A stretch of DNA of 64,000 nucleotides, taken from contig NZ_CYPU01000039.1 in the NCBI RefSeq assembly GCF_001458195.1, positions 186,093 through 250,092 on the forward strand, written 5' to 3'. This document shows, one piece after another, positions 47,281 to 56,551 of this stretch. The notes under the pieces are model-generated. The model did no database searches. It had not been told where the DNA came from and worked only from the letters and a program-made list of their open reading frames with translations. The stretch is from Ruegeria atlantica. GTDB lineage: Bacteria > Pseudomonadota > Alphaproteobacteria > Rhodobacterales > Rhodobacteraceae. A program made the translations under genes and the position numbers. Positions within the stretch are counted from its first letter, which is position 1, and the number at the start of each line of letters is the position of its first letter.

Positions 47281-47928
47281 ATGCCGCAATCCCGTCAGCC
47301 TAACAAAGACGCCTATAGCCTTATTCTCGAAGCGATTGATGTGGGCATTTACAAGCCCGGCGACCGATTGGTCGAAAGTGAGCTGGCAGAACGATTTGGC
47401 GTGTCTCGTACACCTATCCGCGAAGCGTTGCAGCGACTTGAGACGCAGTCCCTGCTAGAGCGTGACGGACGATCACTGATCGTGGCCTCATTAGATCACA
47501 ACCAAATGGCCGAACTTTATGTGGTCCGGCGCGAATTGGAAGGGTTGGCCGCAAAGCTGGCCGCGAAACACGCCACCGAAGAAGAGATCAAAGTGCTACA
47601 GGACATGGTCGCCGCTGACGATGCGCTGGTGAATGATCCAACGGCACTGTCGCGGGCCAACCGGCGGTTTCATGAACAGATCCATCTGGCTTCGCACAAC
47701 CGGTATCTGGTGCAGCAGCTGAATCTTGTGCACCGCACAATGGCTCTGATGGCTACGACCTCGCTTGCCGTTCAGGGCCGCGGCGAGATTGCGCAAAGTG
47801 AGCACAAGGGCATTGTCGAGGCGATCACCGCAAGGGATGAAGAGGCGGCAGAGCGCGCGCTGAAAGAACATATCTCGGTGGCCTTCATGACCCGGCTGAA
47901 ACAGGATGCGGTGCTGCGCGAGAAATGA
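47281..47928 (+). CDS. GntR family regulator, FadR/FCD type
   Basis: A 215-residue regulator with a GntR winged helix at residues about 5-70 (VESELAERFGVSRTPIREALQRLETQSLLER) and a C-terminal FCD helical domain (about 80-205). The metal/acid-ligand positions of FCD proteins, including the histidines in NRRFHEQIHLASHN and SEHKGIVEAI, are present. FCD regulators usually respond to organic acids and act on nearby metabolic genes; no clear target is adjacent. GAGGAG lies upstream of the ATG. Confidence 0.92.
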   Translation: MPQSRQPNKDAYSLILEAIDVGIYKPGDRLVESELAERFGVSRTPIREALQRLETQSLLERDGRSLIVASLDHNQMAELYVVRRELEGLAAKLAAKHATEEEIKVLQDMVAADDALVNDPTALSRANRRFHEQIHLASHNRYLVQQLNLVHRTMALMATTSLAVQGRGEIAQSEHKGIVEAITARDEEAAERALKEHISVAFMTRLKQDAVLREK

Positions 47929-47931
47929 TCG

Positions 47932-49800
47932 TCAGTGCGGCTGTACTTCTTCGCGGGCCTGCCCATGCTGAGTTTTGTCCCAAAAGAACGGGTTGCTGGC
48001 CAGTTCCCACAGGGCTTTGTAGGCGGCTAATACGCCTAGCGGAAAATATAGTGGCATTGTTGGAACCCACGGCATCAGGAACCGTCTTTCCTGTGCTGCA
48101 ACGGCCAGCATTCCAACGATCAGATTGGTGATCTCGGCCACCAAAAACAGGCTGATGAGTGCGTAGAAGGCCCAATCAGACAAAAGCGGATCGAACGGGC
48201 CAGGCAAGCCCAGAGTCGCCAACCAAAACAGCCATAGGACCGGTGCCAGTAGAAACTGCCCAATAGTGCCCAAGAAGAACGCCTGAACGCCAAGAAATCG
48301 CTTGAACCCGATGTCGCTTATCAGACGCCGCGGAGCACGCATGTGCACCAAATAGGTCACCATGAACCCCTTCAGCCAGCGCGAGCGCTGCTTGACCCAC
48401 GGCCAGGCACGAAAGTTTGCCTCTTCATAGGTGGTGGTATCAACCATCTCGGTTCGATACCCCGCACGGCTGAGGCGCACGCCCAGATCTGCATCCTCGG
48501 TTACGTTGTGGGCATCCCAGCCGCCAAGCTCCAGCAATTTATCCCTGCGAAAAAAGAATGTTGTGCCCCCAAGGGGGACGACCAGACCCAGATGCGCAAT
48601 GCCTTGCAGGATGATCCGAAACCAGCTGTTGTATTCGATGGTAAAGCAGCGTGACCGCCAATTTGTGCGCGGGTTGTAATAATCCAGAACACCTTGCAGG
48701 CAGACGACGTCTTCGTCAGCTCGCGCAAAATGCCGGACCACCCGTTCGATCTGATCCGGTTGCGGCGCGTCCTCGGCATCCCACACACCCAGAACGTCGC
48801 CACGGCAAAAATCCAGCGCGTAGTTCATCGCGCGGGGCTTGGTCGTCAGTCCGTTCAGTTCCGGGACTTCCACTGTTCTGATCCAGCTGGGCAGATCCAC
48901 TCGGCTTAATGTGGTGCGCGTGACCTCATCTGAGGCTTCCAGCACCAGAATGACGTCCAACAACGCTTTTGGGTAGGTCAGGCGTTGCAGCCGCTTTATT
49001 AAAGCGCCTGCTATTTCTCGTTCTTTGTAAAGGGGCACCATCATCGATACGCGCGGCAATCGCAATGGAACAGGCTCGGGGGTTGGGCTCCCTTGGCGGC
49101 ATTTCATAAGGTATGAGACCAAGCCCACAATGCGTAAAACCATGAACAAGAGCAGTGAAACGGTGGCCGTGGTCAAAAGAGCAGCCAGACCAGCCAGAGG
49201 AAAGGCTGTAAAAAAGAAAAGAAGTCCCGCAAGGGCCGCGATGGGACCCACGCGCTTTGTCGGCGACCACGATCGACAGCTCTGATCCTTGTCGACCCGG
49301 GTTTCCGCGCCTTTTGCCAAAGTTTCGGAAAATGCGCTGGCAATCGCGAGATCAATCTGACTAGTCGATGCAAGTACTGGTGCAATCGTGTGTTCAGTGT
49401 CGGACAGGGCGGCGCGTACTGCGGCAAAGCGGTTCGGATCAGCGGTCGCGATCAGCAGGATCGGGCCGATGCGTTGCCATGGGATCACATTATGCTTCAG
49501 CCAGAACTCGACCGGTTTGAAGTCACATAAGCTCGGGGAGGGGGGTGTGTCTTTCAGATCGGCAATTTGCAGATTGGTTTGCTCGGAAAGGGCATCCATG
49601 ACCTCCTGACGGCTGATCCAACCCTCTCCAACAAGGATCTCGCCCAGTGGGGCCTGTTGTCTGGACTGCAGATGCAGCGCCTTTTCAAGCTGCGCGATGG
49701 TGATGCAACCACGTTCAACCAAACAGGTGCCCAGAGGTTTCCGCGACCGATTAGAAATCGGCGCGGCGCGTGCGAATTGTTGCAGGCTATGTTCAACCAT
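47932..49800 (-). CDS. Family 2 glycosyltransferase with N-terminal MshEN domain
   Basis: The 622-residue product has an MshEN (GspE N-terminal) domain at about 20-170, two membrane segments (about 185-228), a GT2 catalytic domain (about 250-480) and more membrane helices at the C-terminus. MshEN domains bind c-di-GMP through two copies of an LGxxLVxxGxIxxxQL-type motif; here they begin PLGTCLVERG at 22 and PLGEILVGEG at 51, five residues apart. The catalytic domain has the DxD-type WDAEDAP, TEDADLG and QRSRW. The design resembles E. coli NfrB, so a c-di-GMP-controlled secreted glycan is likely. Start ATG 49800; a CtrA box lies upstream. Confidence 0.88.
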   Translation of the reverse strand: MVEHSLQQFARAAPISNRSRKPLGTCLVERGCITIAQLEKALHLQSRQQAPLGEILVGEGWISRQEVMDALSEQTNLQIADLKDTPPSPSLCDFKPVEFWLKHNVIPWQRIGPILLIATADPNRFAAVRAALSDTEHTIAPVLASTSQIDLAIASAFSETLAKGAETRVDKDQSCRSWSPTKRVGPIAALAGLLFFFTAFPLAGLAALLTTATVSLLLFMVLRIVGLVSYLMKCRQGSPTPEPVPLRLPRVSMMVPLYKEREIAGALIKRLQRLTYPKALLDVILVLEASDEVTRTTLSRVDLPSWIRTVEVPELNGLTTKPRAMNYALDFCRGDVLGVWDAEDAPQPDQIERVVRHFARADEDVVCLQGVLDYYNPRTNWRSRCFTIEYNSWFRIILQGIAHLGLVVPLGGTTFFFRRDKLLELGGWDAHNVTEDADLGVRLSRAGYRTEMVDTTTYEEANFRAWPWVKQRSRWLKGFMVTYLVHMRAPRRLISDIGFKRFLGVQAFFLGTIGQFLLAPVLWLFWLATLGLPGPFDPLLSDWAFYALISLFLVAEITNLIVGMLAVAAQERRFLMPWVPTMPLYFPLGVLAAYKALWELASNPFFWDKTQHGQAREEVQPH

Positions 49801-49848
49801 TAATTTTTCCCAACACGGTGGCCTGGCGTCAGGGTTGCTCAATCATGG

Positions 49849-49863
49849 TTAACACCGCGTTAA
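49849..49863. promoter_or_regulatory. CtrA binding site upstream of the MshEN-glycosyltransferase gene
   Basis: TTAA-CACCGCG-TTAA fits the full CtrA consensus TTAA-N7-TTAA. It lies 49 bp before the glycosyltransferase start and 19 bp past the carA stop codon. Confidence 0.65.
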
Positions 49864-49881
49864 AACTAAACGATGAAGTGG

Positions 49882-51048
49882 TTAAGCCTGTGCTTTCTTG
49901 TCTGCCATAGCTTCGGCAAAGCGTTCGAACAGGTAGTAGCTGTCCTGTGGGCCAGGCGAGGCCTCGGGGTGGTGCTGCACTGAATAGACAGGGCGATCGG
50001 TCATGCGGATGCCGCAGTTGGACCCGTCAAACAACGAGCGGTGGGTTTCCACAACTCCGTCGGGCAGGGACTGGCCATCCACCGCGAAGCCATGGTTCAT
50101 CGACGTGATCTCGACCTTGCCGGTATCCAGGTCTTTGACCGGATGGTTGGCCCCGTGGTGGCCGTGGTTCATCTTGACGGTATGGCCGCCCAAAGCCAGT
50201 GCCAGCATCTGGTGGCCCAGACAGATGCCAAAGACGGGCAGGTCGGTGGCGTCCAGAACCTCTTTGATCATAGGCACGGCGTATTCACCGGTGGCTGCCG
50301 GGTCTCCGGGGCCGTTCGACAGGAACACGCCATCGGGATTATGGGCCAGCACCTCGGCGGCCGTCGCCGTTGCAGGCAGAACCGTGACGTCGCAGCCAGC
50401 CGAGGCGAGGCAGCGCAGGATATTGCGCTTTGCGCCAAAGTCCACGGCGACAACTTTATGCACTGGAGCTTCCTGACGTTTGTACCCGTCTGGCCAGGTC
50501 CACCGCATTTCGTCCCAGCGATAGCTTTGAGCGCAGGTGACCTCTTTGGCCAGATCCATACCTTCCAGACCGGCAAAGCTGCGCGCGGCGGCGACCAGTG
50601 CCTCGATATCAAAGTTACCGTCGGGATCATGCGCCAACGCGACATGAGGAGCGCCTTGCTGACGGATGGCACGGGTCAGGCGGCGGGTGTCCACACCACC
50701 GATGGCGATGCGGCCACGGCGGGCGAGCCAGGTTTTCAATTCTTCGGCCGAGCGCCAGTTCGATGGCTCGGTTGGATCCCATTTGACCACCATCCCGGCG
50801 GCAACCGGATCGCCGGTCTCATCATCTTCGGGGTTCACGCCGACATTGCCGATATGAGGGAAGGTGAAGGTCACGATCTGTCCCGCATAAGAGGGGTCGG
50901 TCATGATTTCCTGGTATCCGGTCATGGCGGTGTTAAAGCAAAGTTCAGCCACGGTTTGGCCGGTGGCGCCGAAGCCCATACCGTAGAACAATGTACCGTC
51001 GGCCAATGCCAGACATGCGGTGGGCTTGGACGGGGCGTTCTGGGCCAT
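49882..51048 (-). CDS. carA: Carbamoyl-phosphate synthase small subunit
   Basis: CarA is the glutamine-hydrolysing chain that supplies ammonia to CarB for carbamoyl phosphate, used in arginine and pyrimidine synthesis. The 388-residue product has the N-terminal domain (LALADGTLFYGMGFGATGQTVAELCFNTAMTGYQEIMTDPSYAGQ, residues about 10-54) and the class I amidotransferase domain with the nucleophile Cys in FGICLGHQML and the His/Glu in VQHHPEASPGP. Start ATG 51048 has AGGAGA upstream. carB is not in the window. Confidence 0.97.
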   Translation of the reverse strand: MAQNAPSKPTACLALADGTLFYGMGFGATGQTVAELCFNTAMTGYQEIMTDPSYAGQIVTFTFPHIGNVGVNPEDDETGDPVAAGMVVKWDPTEPSNWRSAEELKTWLARRGRIAIGGVDTRRLTRAIRQQGAPHVALAHDPDGNFDIEALVAAARSFAGLEGMDLAKEVTCAQSYRWDEMRWTWPDGYKRQEAPVHKVVAVDFGAKRNILRCLASAGCDVTVLPATATAAEVLAHNPDGVFLSNGPGDPAATGEYAVPMIKEVLDATDLPVFGICLGHQMLALALGGHTVKMNHGHHGANHPVKDLDTGKVEITSMNHGFAVDGQSLPDGVVETHRSLFDGSNCGIRMTDRPVYSVQHHPEASPGPQDSYYLFERFAEAMADKKAQA

Positions 51049-51231
51049 GGCGCGACTCTCCTGCAAGGTAAACCGGCGCATACCTAAGGGGGTTGTACGC
51101 TCGGGTCAAGTCTGTTCAATTTTTAGGCTATTGTTTAAAATCAATAAGTTAACCATATGCACCCCCTGTTGTATCGCGCTTTTTGTTTCGATATGGTCGG
51201 GGTTCCTTTGCCATGGGGATGGACAGAACAT

Positions 51232-51717
51232 ATGGATATGCGATCAAGGGTGAACACTGCCCTGAAGCAAGCAATGAAAGACAAGGATGCCGAGCGTCTG
51301 TCGACGCTGCGCCTGATTAATGCTGCGATCAAGGACCGTGACATCGCCTCGCGCGCGTCTGACAACGAAGAAGCCAAAGGCTGCGGCGACACAGAGGTGC
51401 TTGAAATTCTTGGTAAAATGACCAAGCAGCGCAAGGAAAGCGCCCGTGCCTATGAAGAGGGCAGCCGGTTGGATCTGGCCGAACGGGAACTGCGCGAGGT
51501 CGAGGTCATCGAGGAATTTCTGCCCAAGCAATTGGACGATGACGAGGTGAGCAAGGCCATTCAGACCGCAATCACGGCCACCGGTGCCGGGTCGATCCGC
51601 GACATGGGCAAAGTGATGGGTGAGCTGAAAACTCGCTACACCGGCCAGATGGATTTCGGCAAGGTTGGCCCGATGGTCAAAGACCAGCTTTGCGCTGGGG
51701 CAAGCGGCGGCTGCTAA
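51232..51717 (+). CDS. GatB/YqeY domain protein
   Basis: A 161-residue YqeY protein related to the tail domain of GatB, which contacts tRNA in the Asp/Glu-tRNA amidotransferase. Recognisable stretches are ALKQAMKDKDAERLSTLRLINAAIKDRDI near the start, KMTKQRKESARAYEEG and EEFLPKQLDDDE, and the terminal GSIRDMGKVMGELKTRYTGQMDFGKV. Function as a stand-alone protein is not established. ATG 51232 is preferred as its N-terminus matches that of relatives. It is divergent from carA and is often its neighbour. Confidence 0.9.
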   Translation: MDMRSRVNTALKQAMKDKDAERLSTLRLINAAIKDRDIASRASDNEEAKGCGDTEVLEILGKMTKQRKESARAYEEGSRLDLAERELREVEVIEEFLPKQLDDDEVSKAIQTAITATGAGSIRDMGKVMGELKTRYTGQMDFGKVGPMVKDQLCAGASGGC

Positions 51718-51738
51718 GCCCTTTTCTTTTGCCAGATG

Positions 51739-52233
51739 CTAAGACTGCGCGACAGGTTCGCGCAGTTTTTTTGTGAGTTCATCAAACAGCGAAATCCGCT
51801 CTTCCTCAGACAGAAACGCGCCGATTTCAACTTCGCGGCCGTCACCGGTCAGTGTAACATAATTCGGGACCGGGCCGCCGCGCTCGTGCATTTCGGGGCG
51901 CGCCCAATAGCGGTTGCAGGACCACTCCTGCTGCCCCCGTTGTGGGTGATGCTGCACCAGACGGGCCTGCGAGCCGGTCAAGGTCAACACCTCGAAAACG
52001 CTGCGTGCACGGTAATTGGACTGGATCGCGAACCACAGTCCCAGAACGGTCAACAGCATGAATGGCAGCAAACCCCACAGCAAAACCGACCCAAGAACAG
52101 CCATCAGGGGAATCAAGCCAAACAGGAAGACCGCCAACACCACACGCATCGCCCAGCGTGGGGGCAGAGAGTTATGCGGCCACAGGCGCAACTCTTGCTC
52201 GGAACTTGAGGTTTGATTCCATCGATACGGCAT
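51739..52233 (-). CDS. DUF2244 membrane protein
   Basis: A 164-residue protein with two adjacent membrane segments (about 28-68) and a C-terminal cytosolic or periplasmic beta domain with WSCNRYWARPEMHE, typical of DUF2244. The function is unknown; in many alphaproteobacteria it sits near respiratory oxidase genes, and ctaD lies about 2 kb away here. I start it at ATG 52233, since an upstream in-frame extension is not protein-like. Its 3' end overlaps the terminator of the convergent YqeY gene. Confidence 0.85.
   Translation of the reverse strand: MPYRWNQTSSSEQELRLWPHNSLPPRWAMRVVLAVFLFGLIPLMAVLGSVLLWGLLPFMLLTVLGLWFAIQSNYRARSVFEVLTLTGSQARLVQHHPQRGQQEWSCNRYWARPEMHERGGPVPNYVTLTGDGREVEIGAFLSEEERISLFDELTKKLREPVAQS
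51744..51772 (+). terminator. Intrinsic terminator of the YqeY gene
   Basis: ACTGCGCGA pairs with TCGCGCAGT around a 5-base loop, followed by seven T. It lies within the last codons of the convergent DUF2244 gene. Confidence 0.88.
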
Positions 52234-52277
52234 GGTGCAAAAATAGCGCAACACCTGCCGGTGTCTAACAGGAAAGA

Positions 52278-52877
52278 TCAGATGACGTGCCCAACTCTGG
52301 CCCACGATAACGCGTCGTCCAGCCGGTCATCGCCCCAGAAAACCTCGCCGCGAACGACCAGGCTAGGGGCGCCAAAAACGCCCAGCTTTGTGGCCTGTTC
52401 TGTTTCGGTTTCAAGCGCCGAGATCGTGTCCGGGCTGCGGGCGCGTGCAAGGGTCAGGCGCGGGTCCTGCTGACACCGGTGCAGTGCTTCTGACAGCGCC
52501 GTTTCGCTGCCCGCCTCGATCCCTTCTTCGAACCAGATACGGTACAGGTTTTGAGTAAAGGATTTACCCCAGCCATCCGACATACCCAGCACAGCGACCT
52601 GATTGGCAAGCGCAAGATCCGAGATCGGGTAGGGTGCCGGAAGCGTGGCGTGCAGGTGGTACTTGGCGGCGCGCCGCTCGATATCGCGCCACATATATGC
52701 GGATTTGGCCGGTTTGCCTGCAAAGGGAATGTTCTGTTGTTCGGACATCACGGTGCGCACATTGAACGGTCGCCAATTGACGGTCGCGTCATGCTCATCA
52801 CACCAATCATCCAGGCGCATGATCGTCAGGAAGCTGTATGTGCTACCGATGGAAAACCAAAAGTCAATTTCGGGCAT
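52278..52877 (-). CDS. 2-hydroxychromene-2-carboxylate isomerase / DsbA-like protein
   Basis: A 199-residue thioredoxin-fold protein of the DsbA/kappa-GST (HCCA isomerase) group. The N-terminal IDFWFSIGSTYSFL has Ser where DsbA has the CxxC pair, as in kappa-class GST and HCCA isomerase, which use glutathione. The helical insertion and the C-terminal FGAPSLVVRGEVFWGDDRL, with its cis-Pro, are also typical. Substrate is unknown; the original family member acts in naphthalene breakdown, but many relatives have other roles. It overlaps the extended end of the bestrophin frame by 52 bases. Confidence 0.9.
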   Translation of the reverse strand: MPEIDFWFSIGSTYSFLTIMRLDDWCDEHDATVNWRPFNVRTVMSEQQNIPFAGKPAKSAYMWRDIERRAAKYHLHATLPAPYPISDLALANQVAVLGMSDGWGKSFTQNLYRIWFEEGIEAGSETALSEALHRCQQDPRLTLARARSPDTISALETETEQATKLGVFGAPSLVVRGEVFWGDDRLDDALSWARVGHVI

Positions 52878-54010
52878 CTGATGGCTCCGATCCCAGGGTT
52901 TCTGGATACATGATACCCTAAATTGTTCAGATTATCGAACGCACCCTGAAATGCCGTTGCGGACGCGCCAAATTGGGTCGCTCTAAAACAGAACTTTTCG
53001 ATGGGTTGCGCGGGTTGAGGCGCAACCCCGCAGTCGGTCATCTGCCGCAAGTCAATCTCGATGCTGCGACAAAGGGCCGAGATCGGAACATCGGTCACAT
53101 CCCCTTCGAACGGATCCTCCATCGAGGCGCTGACGCGTTCGGTGACAAAGAAGATCCAGCAGACCAGCGCCCCAACCGGCGCAAATGTCAGCCAGTCGAA
53201 AATCACGAGCTGCAATACGGAGATATCTGTTTCGGGGATGATCGATCGCTCGTCGTTGAACGCCAGCGGCAGCATGAAGATGAAGATCCAACTGAAGACG
53301 CGACCGACCTCGGCAACCTGTCTTGGGAACGGTGTGTTTTTGATGCGCTCACATCGCCCCTGTGTCGTCGTAAACCGCGCGAGGCGGTCCATCAGGGCGA
53401 CGTGCCAATAGGGGTCAATCCCACGGCTGCGCGCCAACTCAGCAAGCTTTTCGCCCTGAAGAAACAACAGATAGGCGGCGCGATTGCTCTTGCCTTCAAG
53501 CCTGGGCAAGTCGCTTTCCAATTGGCGTTCACGCCAGCATTCGGGCTTTTGATGCAGCTCGGTGCGGTCTGAAATAGGTTTGTGTCCAAACATCCATGGA
53601 CGTCGGCTGCGTCCTGTCGGCGAGGGCTGGCGCAGCTGAAAGGCAAGCATATTGAGCCATGCGATGTGACGTTCGATCAGTTCGTCGCGCAGCGCGGGAT
53701 CAATCGGTGTGCCGTCGGGCAGCACCAGATTGCTAATAGTATTGCCCCAGTCCCGGCTGGCATTGACGATTTCGCCCCAGATGCTGCGCGCTTCGGACCA
53801 GCGCGCAAAGGCCGATGTGTTTTTGAAGCCCAGAAAGAACGCCACTGCCAGCCCGAGCATGGTGACGGGCGGGCTGGGGTTCGAGATCAGCTCGATTGTC
53901 GTGAGTTCATCTGCCAGTACAACCAGCAGCGTCCATGTCAGCACGATGCAGATAAAGCCAAAGGAGCCTTTGACCATCTGTCGTACAGTTATTCCGTCGT
54001 GAAGGATCAT
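52826..54010 (-). CDS. Bestrophin family channel, C-terminus probably altered by a frameshift
   Basis: Bestrophin homologues are anion or cation channels of the inner membrane. The product has four membrane segments and the family pattern ending RVSASMEDPFEGDVTDVPISALCRSIEIDLRQM (the NDPFG-like region near residue 300). The reading frame runs on for about 55 residues past the usual end and 52 bp into the next gene. If one base is added to the run of four T at 52995-52998 (A on the coding strand), the protein would end PIEKVLF and stop at 52983, leaving a normal gap to the next gene. I start it at ATG 54010, leaving 394 residues in the present frame. Confidence 0.85.
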   Translation of the reverse strand: MILHDGITVRQMVKGSFGFICIVLTWTLLVVLADELTTIELISNPSPPVTMLGLAVAFFLGFKNTSAFARWSEARSIWGEIVNASRDWGNTISNLVLPDGTPIDPALRDELIERHIAWLNMLAFQLRQPSPTGRSRRPWMFGHKPISDRTELHQKPECWRERQLESDLPRLEGKSNRAAYLLFLQGEKLAELARSRGIDPYWHVALMDRLARFTTTQGRCERIKNTPFPRQVAEVGRVFSWIFIFMLPLAFNDERSIIPETDISVLQLVIFDWLTFAPVGALVCWIFFVTERVSASMEDPFEGDVTDVPISALCRSIEIDLRQMTDCGVAPQPAQPIEKFCFRATQFGASATAFQGAFDNLNNLGYHVSRNPGIGAIRCPKLTFGFPSVAHTAS

Positions 54011-54111
54011 GACCGACCGGGTCCTGCGCAATTGGCGATTGCAGATCAGTCTAACGGCTTATTCTCGGGCAAGTCTATGCCAGCGCTGTTTAATTCTTGA
54101 GGCCCGAAAAT

Positions 54112-54139
54112 GAAAAGCCCCGCATCTGCGGGGCTTTGT
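54112..54139 (-). terminator. Intrinsic terminator of ctaD
   Basis: Read leftward, AAAGCCCCG and CGGGGCTTT form a 9-bp stem with a six-base loop. It lies about 20 bp after the ctaD stop; T-rich DNA follows. Confidence 0.8.
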
Positions 54140-54157
54140 CAGTCTATGTTGCCGGGA

Positions 54158-55831
54158 TTAGTGGGCGTGGCCTTTATCCCAATCTTCCTGCTTTGGCAGC
54201 TGCTCGAACGTGTGCTCGGGCGGCGGGGTCGGCAGGGTCCATTCCAGCGTATCCGCGTATTCGTTCCAAGGGTTCGGTCGGGTCTCACGCTTGCCACGCA
54301 GCAGGGCGTAGATCACGATGCCGAAGAACAGCAGGAACGAGGCGAACGAAATGAACGCGCCAATCGACGATACATAGTTCCACTGGGCGAATGCCTCAGG
54401 GTAGTCGATGTAGCGGCGCGGCATGCCCTGACGGCCCAGGAAGTGCTGCGGGAAGAAGGTCAGGTTGGCGCCAATGAAGAACATCCAGAAGTGAACCTTG
54501 CCCCAGAATTCCGAGTACTGGCGACCTGTCATCTTGGAGAAGTAGAAGTACATTCCCGCAAAGATCGCAAACACGGCACCCAAGCTCATCACGTAGTGGA
54601 AGTGCGCAACCACGTAATAGGTGTCGTGATACGCACGGTCCACACCGGCTTGCGACAGAACCACACCGGTCACACCGCCAACGGTGAACAGGAACAGGAA
54701 GCCGAAGGCGAACAGCATCGGTGTCTTGAACTCGATCGAACCGCCCCACATGGTCGCGATCCACGAGAAGACCTTAACCCCAGTCGGCACCGCAATGACC
54801 ATCGTGGCCAGCATGAAGTACGCCTGCTGACGCAGTGACAGGCCAACGGTGTACATGTGGTGCGCCCACACGACAAAGCCCAGCACACCAATCGCGATGA
54901 TCGCCCAAACCATCGGCAGGTAACCGAAGACCGGCTTGCGCGAGAAGGTCGCGATGACGTGGCTGATGATGCCGAAACCGGGCAGGATCACGATGTACAC
55001 TTCCGGGTGGCCAAAGAACCACAGGATGTGCTGATACAGGATCGGATCGCCGCCACCTGCGGGATCAAAGAAGGTGAAGCCAAAGTTGCGATCCATCAGC
55101 AACATGGTGATTGCGCCCGCCAGAACCGGCAGGGACAACAGAATCAGCCACGAGGTGACAAAGATCGACCAGCTGAACAGCGGCACCTTGAACAGGGTCA
55201 TGCCCGGGGCACGCATATTCAGGAAGGTGGTGATCATGTTGATCGCGCCGAGGATCGAGGAGGCGCCCGATACGTGCACGGCAAAGATCGCAAGGTCCAT
55301 GGACATGCCGCCTTCGGTCGTCGACAGCGGCGGGTACAGAACCCAGCCTACGCCCGAACCGAGCTGATCGTTACCACCGGGGCTCAGCAACGAGGCCACA
55401 CCCAGCGACGTACCAGCGACATAAAGCCAGAAAGACAGGTTGTTCATCCGCGGGAAGGCCATGTCCGGTGCACCGATCTGCAACGGCATGAAATAGTTGC
55501 CAAATCCGCCGAAAAGCGCGGGGATGACCACGAAGAACATCATCAGAACACCGTGGTAGGTGATCATAACGTTCCACAGGTGTCCGTTAGGCGTGCAGAG
55601 CTCGGCTCCACTACCAAACAGCCGGAAGCCTTCCAGGCACATATGCTGCACCCCGGGTTCCATCAATTCGATCCGCATGACAACAGTCATCAGAACTGAA
55701 ATCAGACCGGCAAGTGCCGAGACGACCAGGTATAGAATCCCGATGTCCTTGTGGTTGGTCGACATGAACCAGCGCTGGAAAAATGTGCGCTGGTCTTCAT
55801 GGTCGTGACCATGAATGGCTGCGTCTGCCAT
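54158..55831 (-). CDS. ctaD: Cytochrome c oxidase subunit I (aa3 type)
   Basis: CtaD is the haem-copper core of the aa3 oxidase and reduces oxygen at haem a3-CuB while pumping protons. The 557-residue product starts at ATG 55831 with AGGAGG and shows twelve membrane helices, the haem a ligand in [12 protein letters not shown], the CuB region [17 protein letters not shown] with the cross-linked His-Tyr, [11 protein letters not shown] and the double His in [11 protein letters not shown]. The K- and D-channel residues (for example the NxxxxxxN pattern in [24 protein letters not shown], residues about 125-148) are in place. The gene stands alone; other subunits are not nearby. Confidence 0.97.
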   Translation of the reverse strand: MADAAIHGHDHEDQRTFFQRWFMSTNHKDIGILYLVVSALAGLISVLMTVVMRIELMEPGVQHMCLEGFRLFGSGAELCTPNGHLWNVMITYHGVLMMFFVVIPALFGGFGNYFMPLQIGAPDMAFPRMNNLSFWLYVAGTSLGVASLLSPGGNDQLGSGVGWVLYPPLSTTEGGMSMDLAIFAVHVSGASSILGAINMITTFLNMRAPGMTLFKVPLFSWSIFVTSWLILLSLPVLAGAITMLLMDRNFGFTFFDPAGGGDPILYQHILWFFGHPEVYIVILPGFGIISHVIATFSRKPVFGYLPMVWAIIAIGVLGFVVWAHHMYTVGLSLRQQAYFMLATMVIAVPTGVKVFSWIATMWGGSIEFKTPMLFAFGFLFLFTVGGVTGVVLSQAGVDRAYHDTYYVVAHFHYVMSLGAVFAIFAGMYFYFSKMTGRQYSEFWGKVHFWMFFIGANLTFFPQHFLGRQGMPRRYIDYPEAFAQWNYVSSIGAFISFASFLLFFGIVIYALLRGKRETRPNPWNEYADTLEWTLPTPPPEHTFEQLPKQEDWDKGHAH

Positions 55832-55935
55832 TATAGGTGCCTCCTGTTGCAACTGCACCGCGCAGTTGGACCTCTCCATCGCGCGGAATTCCTGCTGGTT
55901 TTAGATTGCGGGGGGACGACCTTCAATGGTCGAGT

Positions 55936-55949
55936 TTGATCTGGATCAA
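55936..55949. promoter_or_regulatory. FNR/FnrL-type box between ctaD and the HIT gene
   Basis: TTGAT-CTGG-ATCAA is a perfect match to the FNR-type half-site pair TTGAT-N4-ATCAA. It lies 105 bp before the ctaD ATG and 172 bp before the HIT ATG. Confidence 0.8.
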
Positions 55950-56120
55950 GATTAATTGTCGCGGGCAGGAGGGCGACCCGCGAATTTTTCACTAAATTCC
56001 GCATTCTTCTGGGTATCAGCGCCCCGAATTCAAGGGGGCGGCTGGGAATTGCGTTCCCCGCTTGACCCGGGCCGGGGTGCGCCGCAGAACTGTCGGCAAC
56101 GCGTCAATCGGAGAATTGAA

Positions 56121-56540
56121 ATGACCGCCTATGATCCCGAGAATATTTTTGCCAAGATTTTGCGCGCAGAGATCCCTTCGAGCCGAGTATACGAAGATGA
56201 CGATACGGTGGCCTTCATGGATATCATGCCGCGCGCGGACGGGCATCTGCTGGTGATCCCCAAAACTCCTTGCCGCAACATTCTGGATGCAACGCCTGCA
56301 CAACTGGCGGCTGTGACCGCAACGGTCCAGAAAATGGCCAAGGCTGTCGTCGCAGCGTTTTATGCGGACGGTGTCACGATCCAGCAATTCAACGAAGCCG
56401 CCGGAGGGCAGGAGGTGTTCCACCTGCATTTCCATATTCTGCCGCGCCATGATGGTGTTGCTGTACGGGCGCCGGGAACGATGGGCGATTTCGACCTGAT
56501 CGCGCAGCATTCCGAAAAGATCAAAGCTGCGCTGAGCTAA
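56121..56540 (+). CDS. HIT-family protein (Hint-like nucleotide phosphoramidase/hydrolase)
   Basis: A 139-residue histidine triad protein. The triad is in VFHLHFHILPRH, with the nucleotide-binding start AYDPENIFAKILRAEIPSSRVYEDD. HIT proteins split nucleotide phosphoramidates or dinucleotides. The ATG 56121 is preceded by GGAG. An earlier in-frame codon at 55956 would add 55 unlikely residues and is rejected. It is divergent from ctaD across 289 bp that include the FNR-type box and a GC-rich stretch. Confidence 0.93.
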   Translation: MTAYDPENIFAKILRAEIPSSRVYEDDDTVAFMDIMPRADGHLLVIPKTPCRNILDATPAQLAAVTATVQKMAKAVVAAFYADGVTIQQFNEAAGGQEVFHLHFHILPRHDGVAVRAPGTMGDFDLIAQHSEKIKAALS

Positions 56541-56551
56541 CTGGGAGGCAG

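Noticed and set aside
51130..51152. Possible CtrA site between carA and the YqeY gene
   Set aside because: The two TTAA halves are ten bases apart instead of seven.
54857..55699. Rightward 280-codon frame opposite ctaD
   Set aside because: It is a shadow; the sequence is His/Gln/Arg-rich and overlaps a highly conserved oxidase gene.
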